This document shows positions 4,423-8,537 of a stretch of DNA of 8,537 nucleotides, one piece after another. How positions within the stretch are numbered: the stretch's first letter is position 1; the number at the start of each line of letters is the position of its first letter. The translations under genes were made by a program, and so were the position numbers. This stretch comes from CAMBDR01 sp046597185 (lineage in GTDB: Bacteria > Pseudomonadota > Gammaproteobacteria > Burkholderiales > Burkholderiaceae_D): the NCBI GenBank assembly GCA_046597185.1, contig JBKJLF010000581.1, forward strand, positions 1 to 8,537, written 5' to 3'. The notes below the pieces were generated by a model, which saw only the letters and a program-made list of their open reading frames with translations, did not search any database and was not told where the DNA came from.

Positions 4423-6923
4423 GATTGGGGCGGGGGATTGGCCGATTTTGGCGGCAACGGCAAGGTGATGGTAAAACAACTCCCCACCCCAAGGGTCGAA
4501 TTCAAGTGCAAGTGGCCACCATGCTTTTGCACAATCTCATAGGCAATCGACAAACCCAAACCGGTGCCACTGCCCACGGCCTTGGTGGTGTAAAATGGCT
4601 CCATCACCCTGGTTTGCGCTTGTGGGTCTATGCCCACCCCGTTATCCTGAAATGCGATCTCGATCTGATTCATTTCGCCTTCACCCATATTACATTGCAC
4701 GCACTTCAAACTCAGGCTTAATTTACCCCGCGCCAAGCCAGAGGTTTTTTGCCCTTTTTCTTCAATTGCCTGACAGCCATTGACCAGCAAATTCATGAAC
4801 ACCTGGTTGAGCAAGGCGGGCCAGCATTCAAACAGCGGATCGTCGTCAAATACCTCGCTAAATTCGACTTTTTCCGACCAACTGCTGCGCACCAAATTTA
4901 AGGTTGAATGCAAACACTGTGACAATCGCACCGCCCTTTTTTCCGCCTCACCTGCGCGCGAAAAGGCGCGCAAATCCTGGACAATTCCCTTGATTCGGCC
5001 AGTCCCATTCAACATCGTGGCAATATGGGCGTTCAAGACCGAAAAGTGGTGCGCAAACATGGCCGACATCCCGGCCGCTTCTTCATCCTGCAATAAATTA
5101 TTCAAAAATGCTTCGAAATCGAGGCTATCCACCCCCAGGTTTTGCGCCGCGACATGCGCAAAGTTGACCGGGTTATTGATTTCATTGGCCACCCCCACCG
5201 TCAATGAACCCAAGCCCGCCATTTTACTTTGTTGCCTCATCTGCTGCCAGGTCTTTTGCAGATGTTGATGGGCTGAAGTGAGCGCACCATGCGCTTGCGC
5301 ATTGGCCAGCGCAATCGCAGCATAGGCCGCCAGAGTACTAAAAATCAATTGCTCACGCTGGCCATACACATGGCGCTGAAACGACTGGATGGTGATGGCA
5401 CCCAATATCTTGTCGGCCACGCATAAGGGCGCAAACAGGCGGCTGAGCGTGGGTGGGCAGGGCAAATCCCATTGCATGCCAGGTTCCGCCGGATCTTGAT
5501 CGATAAAAATCTCACGCCGTTCGCGCACACAACGGGCGAGATTCAAAACCGGATCATCGAGCCTGATGCGAGTGACGGCAAACTGGTAATTCTCACTGAA
5601 AAAAGCCCGTTGCAAGACTTGTCCCCCGGCATCCATCAGGTAGAGCGCCAGAATATCGACTTCCAGCAAGTGATGGGCCTGGCGCTCCAGCACTTCAAAT
5701 ACCCGGTTCGCATCGAGGTGGGCGGTAATTTCTTGCCCAATCTTGCTCAAATGCTCCAGGGTTTCTTTGGTATGCTGCAAAACGCTGGCACGTTGCGCCC
5801 CGGATGCAGCCAATTGACGGTGATGTTCGGCTTCGATCCGGGTTTGTTCAGTTTGGTGATGCACCTGAATCGCAATGGCACCGCCAAGCACCTCGCGACT
5901 CACCATTTTAGCGCGTGCCGCACTGGCTTGCAAAGCGTATTGATACGCCTCCTGGTGTTGCCCCAGCCTGGCGTATTCACGCGCAACCGCGCCATACAGC
6001 TCCGCTGGTACGGGGTAATCCTGCGCTTCTTGCAGTAAAGCATGGGCGCTATCGTAGCGTTGCAACCGGTACAGCGTGATCGCGGTATTAATTAAAGCCT
6101 TGCCTATTTCGGTGGGCCATTCGGTTGGGCGCGTCAAATCCAGCACCCGCTGCATCCATTCAAGTGCGCTTTGATGTTCATTCAGATTGGAGAGTGCGAC
6201 GCCAATCGAATTGGCTGCTTTGCAGGTCCAGCGGATTTGGCCACTCACCAAACCCTGGGTATAGGCCCGATTCAAATACTTAAAAGCCTGTGCGTATTGA
6301 CCTTCGGCCAGCGCTACCTGACCCAAAAAACCTTCCACCCAGCACGCGGCTGCCGGGTGCTGCACACTGGTTAGTCCTGAAAAATGGGCTTGCCAATGTT
6401 GCCAGGTTGGCACATCACCCCGAATCAAGGCCAGCCCAGCCAGCCCCGCTTGTGCCACGGTATAACGCACCAGATCGCAGTCCACGGCAGCATGGGCCAT
6501 CGCAGTCAGGCTTTTTTGTTGCTGGCTTACATCGGCTTGCGTGAGTGCAATCCCTGCCAGCAACCAATACGCATCGGCACAACCGAGCGCATCGTGTAGC
6601 GCGATAAAACCTTGCAGGGCAGTTTGGACCAACTGTGTACCCGCGTCAAGTTCACCCAGCCAAAGCTTGACTTCGGCCTGAATCAACATCAAACGCCATC
6701 CCAAGGCAGCTGGTTCAGGCGCGGCGTCGGCCAACAAGCCCTGTGCTTCATCAACCAGGGTCAAGGCACGTTTGGCGTCACGTTGGCGCAGTTGCCAGGC
6801 CAGCGCAATGATGGCATGCAGGCGCGCACTGCCCGCGCTGTCCGCACTGTGCGCACTGTATTTTGCAAGCGATAGGTCCCGTTCCAACTGCGCGACCTGA
6901 TCATCGAGTGCAAAAAATTCCAT
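4410..6923 (-). CDS. TPR-GAF sensor histidine kinase HK2: phosphoacceptor His replaced by Asn, ATPase motifs intact
   Basis: This 837-residue soluble protein is paralogous to the downstream HK1. Residues 1-340 are TPR-like repeats, 345-395 a coiled linker, about 396-545 a GAF domain and about 563-640 a HisKA-type dimerisation domain. The rest is a GHKL ATPase domain with NLLVNGCQAI, DNGVGI (Asp760), EPFYTTK and a canonical G2 box GSGTGLGL (784-791). The H-box reads GVANEINNP: the position of the phosphoacceptor histidine is Asn580, codon AAT at 5186-5184, where HK1 has CAT. It should therefore bind ATP but cannot autophosphorylate in the usual way, and may instead phosphorylate HK1 in trans. 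The ATG at 6929 is only two bases from the AAGGG site, whereas ATG 6923 is eight bases away and gives MEFFALDD, matching MEFSRLDD in HK1, so I use 6923. The gene follows the response regulator by 100 bases. The C-terminus carries a short proline-rich tail absent from HK1. Confidence 0.9.
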   Translation of the reverse strand: MEFFALDDQVAQLERDLSLAKYSAHSADSAGSARLHAIIALAWQLRQRDAKRALTLVDEAQGLLADAAPEPAALGWRLMLIQAEVKLWLGELDAGTQLVQTALQGFIALHDALGCADAYWLLAGIALTQADVSQQQKSLTAMAHAAVDCDLVRYTVAQAGLAGLALIRGDVPTWQHWQAHFSGLTSVQHPAAACWVEGFLGQVALAEGQYAQAFKYLNRAYTQGLVSGQIRWTCKAANSIGVALSNLNEHQSALEWMQRVLDLTRPTEWPTEIGKALINTAITLYRLQRYDSAHALLQEAQDYPVPAELYGAVAREYARLGQHQEAYQYALQASAARAKMVSREVLGGAIAIQVHHQTEQTRIEAEHHRQLAASGAQRASVLQHTKETLEHLSKIGQEITAHLDANRVFEVLERQAHHLLEVDILALYLMDAGGQVLQRAFFSENYQFAVTRIRLDDPVLNLARCVRERREIFIDQDPAEPGMQWDLPCPPTLSRLFAPLCVADKILGAITIQSFQRHVYGQREQLIFSTLAAYAAIALANAQAHGALTSAHQHLQKTWQQMRQQSKMAGLGSLTVGVANEINNPVNFAHVAAQNLGVDSLDFEAFLNNLLQDEEAAGMSAMFAHHFSVLNAHIATMLNGTGRIKGIVQDLRAFSRAGEAEKRAVRLSQCLHSTLNLVRSSWSEKVEFSEVFDDDPLFECWPALLNQVFMNLLVNGCQAIEEKGQKTSGLARGKLSLSLKCVQCNMGEGEMNQIEIAFQDNGVGIDPQAQTRVMEPFYTTKAVGSGTGLGLSIAYEIVQKHGGHLHLNSTLGVGSCFTITLPLPPKSANPPPQSELS

Positions 6924-6931
6924 ATGCATGG

Positions 6932-6936
6932 CCCTT
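6932..6936 (-). promoter_or_regulatory. Ribosome binding site deciding the HK2 start
   Basis: AAGGG on the minus strand (6936-6932) lies eight bases before ATG 6923 and only two bases before the alternative ATG 6929. Spacing therefore favours the inner ATG, which also restores the MEF start shared with HK1. Confidence 0.6.
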
Positions 6937-7023
6937 TTTAGTCCGATCCGAAGTCAACCGGGGCGTTCTGGGCAAGCATGGTAATTTAGCTCGATCTTAC
7001 ACAGAACAACTTATTTTTTACTA

Positions 7024-7617
7024 TCAATCTTCGGATGGTTTCGCACTCAATGGCAGTGTCACGCCCAGCCGCTCCAGCTCGGCATAGGCCAGTTTCAACT
7101 CTTGCTCGCGCAAGGCGATGATGGCGGCCGATTCTTCCACTTTATCTTTCAAGCTACCGACATAGGCATCAAACTGACGCTTCATTTCGTAAGCTTCGAT
7201 GGCACGCTGTACGGTGAGCTCAAAATCGTGCCGATCAAATGGTTTGATGACGAACTTATAGATGCGCGCCCGGTTAACTGAATCAACGATGGCATCGATA
7301 TCGATATAGCCAGTGACGATGATGCGCATGGTATCGGGCAAAAGCGTGCATAATTGTTCACATAATTGCACGCCCGTCAGGCGCGGCATGCGTTGGTCGC
7401 TGACAACAAGGGTTAATTGTTCGGGGTTGGGCATGCTGCGCACCAAATCCAGTGCTTCCTGGCCATCGATTGCTTGCAAAATGTTATAGCGGCTACCTAA
7501 AATAGAGCGTAGCACATTGAGGTTATCAGGTTCATCATCCACCAGAAGTACTGTGTACTGTGGGTGGGATACCGTCGCATTTAATTCGCCGGGTTTTACT
7601 TTTTTGAAAATCGACAT
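7024..7617 (-). CDS. Single-domain response regulator with C-terminal coiled coil
   Basis: This 197-residue protein has one receiver domain (about residues 20-145). The metal-binding acidic pair is Asp27-Asp28 (LLVDDEPDN), the phosphoacceptor is Asp74 (VVSDQRMPRLTG), the switch Thr is Thr102 (IIVTGY) and the conserved Lys is Lys125 (FVIKPFD). The SDQRMP...G and YKF..KPF patterns are typical of the receivers found in front of HD-GYP or kinase-linked regulators. After the receiver there is only a charged helix of about 50 residues (AIEAYEMKRQF... to AYAELERLG), predicted as a coiled coil, with no DNA-binding, GGDEF, EAL or HD-GYP domain. It should act by protein contact, perhaps with the kinases encoded downstream. 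The start at 7617 is set by AGGAG (7627-7623), five bases upstream, rather than the ATG at 7653. It is the first gene of the operon, divergent from mutL. Confidence 0.92.
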   Translation of the reverse strand: MSIFKKVKPGELNATVSHPQYTVLLVDDEPDNLNVLRSILGSRYNILQAIDGQEALDLVRSMPNPEQLTLVVSDQRMPRLTGVQLCEQLCTLLPDTMRIIVTGYIDIDAIVDSVNRARIYKFVIKPFDRHDFELTVQRAIEAYEMKRQFDAYVGSLKDKVEESAAIIALREQELKLAYAELERLGVTLPLSAKPSED

Positions 7618-7622
7618 GATCG

Positions 7623-7627
7623 CTCCT
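7623..7627 (-). promoter_or_regulatory. Ribosome binding site of the response regulator
   Basis: AGGAG on the minus strand (7627-7623), five bases before ATG 7617, selects this start over an upstream in-frame ATG at 7653 whose first codons (MDSFFCGN) show no receiver homology. Confidence 0.75.
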
Positions 7628-7742
7628 ACGTTGCCGCAAAAAAAAGAATCCAATGAACTGATCCCAAGGTTTTATCAGTGTACCCCAAAAATGCGGCCAG
7701 TTTTGGTATGTGGGCGACACAAAAAGATTCTCGTCTCACTTT

Positions 7743-7774
7743 ACCAACCTGCGTACCAACCCGGACACACCAAC
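7743..7774. repeat. Three ACCAAC direct repeats
   Basis: ACCAAC occurs at 7743-7748, 7755-7760 and 7769-7774, with start-to-start spacing of 12 and 14 bases (GGTTGGT on the other strand for two of them). The cluster lies just upstream of the mutL promoter and in the upstream region of the regulator operon. It could be a regulator binding array, but the spacing is not constant and no known operator is recognised. Confidence 0.35.
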
Positions 7775-7804
7775 GCGGCCAGCCGGAACAGTGTGAGAAG
7801 CGGC

Positions 7805-7810
7805 TATAAT
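7805..7810 (+). promoter_or_regulatory. Consensus -10 box of mutL, implying a leaderless or near-leaderless transcript
   Basis: A perfect TATAAT ends eight bases before the A of the mutL ATG (seven bases lie between). Transcription from it would start at about 7817-7818, on or beside the start codon. No Shine-Dalgarno site is present at normal distance from the ATG. A clear -35 is missing at 16-18 bases upstream (around AGCCGGAA), so the promoter may depend on an activator. Confidence 0.5.
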
Positions 7811-7817
7811 ATCGCGC

Positions 7818-8537
7818 ATGACAACGCCAAACCAGCCATCCGCCCCCCGCCCGATCCAGCCCTTGCCGGATCATTTAATCTCACAAATCGCCGCTGGCGA
7901 GGTGGTTGAACGCCCTTCTGCCGTGGTCAAAGAGCTATTGGAAAACGCGCTCGATGCCGGGGCCAGCCAAATTACGGTACGGCTGGATGAAGGCGGCGTG
8001 AAGCGTATTGCAATTACCGACAATGGTCGCGGCATTGAAGAAAATCAGTTGCCTTTGGCCTTGGCGCGCCATGCCACTTCCAAAATTGCCAGTCTGGCCG
8101 ATCTGGAATCGGTTGGCACGCTGGGCTTTCGGGGTGAAGCGTTGGCGTCGATTGCCTCGGTGGCGCAACTCTCGCTGACCTCGCGCACGGCGCACGCCCC
8201 GCACGCGTGGGAAATTCGCCATGGTAAGGTAGCGCCAGCGTCCGGTGCCTGCGGCACCACGGTGGATGTGCAGGATTTATATTACAACACGCCGGCGCGG
8301 CGCAAATTTTTAAAGACCGAGCAAACCGAATTTAGCCATTGTGCCGAAGTGGTACGGCGCATTGCCTTATCGCGCCCGGATGTGGCTTTTTCGCTCACCC
8401 ACAATGGCAAAACCGTGGATCATTGGATGGTGGGCGAATTTGCCAAGCGTAGTGCACAAATTTTGGGCAGCAGTTTTGCCGATGCGCGTCTGGCCATCAA
8501 TGAATACAGCGGCCCCTTGCGCCTGCACGGTTTTGTG
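7818..8537 (+). CDS. mutL: DNA mismatch repair protein MutL, N-terminal part (cut by window end)
   Basis: The first 240 codons are open to the window edge. MutL is the ATP-dependent mediator of methyl-directed or general mismatch repair; it links MutS at a mismatch to the nicking and unwinding steps. All N-terminal GHKL motifs are present. Motif I is ISQIAAGEVVERPSAVVKEL followed by LENALDAGA, with Glu39 and Asn43 equivalent to E. coli Glu29 and Asn33. Motif II is DNGRGI (68-73). The ATP lid is RHATSKI and GTLGFRGEALASI (84-112). Motif IV is GTTVDVQDLYYNTPARRKF. A ten-residue N-terminal extension (MTTPNQPSAP) precedes the point where E. coli MutL begins, as is common in betaproteobacteria. 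No Shine-Dalgarno is visible and TATAAT lies only seven bases upstream, so translation may be leaderless. The C-terminal dimerisation domain is outside the window. Confidence 0.97.
   Translation, partial: MTTPNQPSAPRPIQPLPDHLISQIAAGEVVERPSAVVKELLENALDAGASQITVRLDEGGVKRIAITDNGRGIEENQLPLALARHATSKIASLADLESVGTLGFRGEALASIASVAQLSLTSRTAHAPHAWEIRHGKVAPASGACGTTVDVQDLYYNTPARRKFLKTEQTEFSHCAEVVRRIALSRPDVAFSLTHNGKTVDHWMVGEFAKRSAQILGSSFADARLAINEYSGPLRLHGFV

Larger units (their letters stand above)
7618..7817. other. Divergent intergenic region between the response regulator and mutL
   Basis: These 200 bases separate the two divergent genes. They contain the response regulator ribosome binding site, a run of eight A (7638-7645), three ACCAAC repeats (7743-7774) and the mutL -10 box (7805-7810). 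I found no convincing promoter pair for the regulator: on the minus strand TACACT, at about 7684-7679, is a possible -10, but it has no recognisable -35. No RNA gene is seen. Confidence 0.6.

Noticed and set aside
4411..4479. 23-residue N-terminal extension of HK1 from ATG 4479
   Set aside because: It overlaps the HK2 C-terminus, has no match in the paralogue, and the ATG at 4410 has a better ribosome binding site and the shared MEF..LDD start.
5472..6038. 188-residue plus-strand ORF opposite HK2
   Set aside because: Antisense shadow of the GAF and linker region; a similar shadow appears opposite HK1 (3307-3645), as expected from the paralogy.
6938..6979. 13-codon minus-strand ORF (MLAQNAPVDFGSD) ending just before the HK2 ribosome binding site, possible leader peptide
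   Set aside because: No ribosome binding site, no attenuator hairpins and no regulatory codons; it is probably chance.
7638..7645. A8 homopolymer as a phase-variation switch for the regulator
   Set aside because: Only eight bases long and outside the coding region and any recognised promoter spacer.
7634..7652. Sigma54-like site on the minus strand (TGGATTC...TTTGC)
   Set aside because: Spacing between the GG and GC elements is 12, not 10 bases, and the run of T makes the match trivial.

Overview
The window looks like a chromosomal segment of a betaproteobacterium. The overall base composition is moderate. The MutL N-terminus and the TPR-GAF-histidine kinase architecture remind me of Burkholderiales, especially Oxalobacteraceae-type genomes. 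That placement is inference, since no rRNA or other marker gene is present.

Layout, left to right. (1) 1-1333, + strand: a 36-residue ORF (35-145), then an AT-rich gene for a six-segment membrane protein with a long coiled coil and a C-terminal domain of the kind seen in mobile-element proteins (164-1333). This part looks acquired. (2) 1334-1838: a 0.5 kb non-coding stretch with a dRS3/REP-like palindrome (1433-1460), a second small hairpin (1506-1538) and the C-terminal remnant of an aldo/keto reductase on the - strand (1577-1759). (3) 1839-2051, +: a complete MbtH-like NRPS accessory protein with no NRPS gene in view. (4) 7617 to 2068, - strand: a three-gene signalling operon, consisting of a single-domain response regulator followed by two tandem paralogous soluble TPR-GAF-histidine kinases joined by a TGATG stop/start overlap. 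(5) 7818-8537, +: the first 240 codons of mutL, divergent from the regulator and probably leaderless.

The most interesting element is the kinase pair. The upstream kinase (HK2, 4410-6923) has a canonical ATP-binding G2 box, but its phosphoacceptor histidine is replaced by Asn580 (ANEINNP). The downstream kinase (HK1, 2068-4410) keeps the histidine (His531, AHEINNP), but its G2 box is degraded (GSGTGLGL in HK2, AVGASLGL in HK1). Each paralogue therefore keeps the half that the other has lost. Their N-terminal TPR arrays are also reciprocally pruned: HK2 has about 190 residues absent from HK1, and HK1 has about 133 residues absent from HK2. The simplest model is a duplicated histidine kinase turned into an obligate pair. 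HK2 would bind ATP and phosphorylate His531 of HK1 in trans, and the phosphoryl group would then pass to Asp74 of the neighbouring response regulator, which has a coiled-coil tail and no DNA-binding domain. The residues are read directly from the sequence; the trans mechanism is inference.
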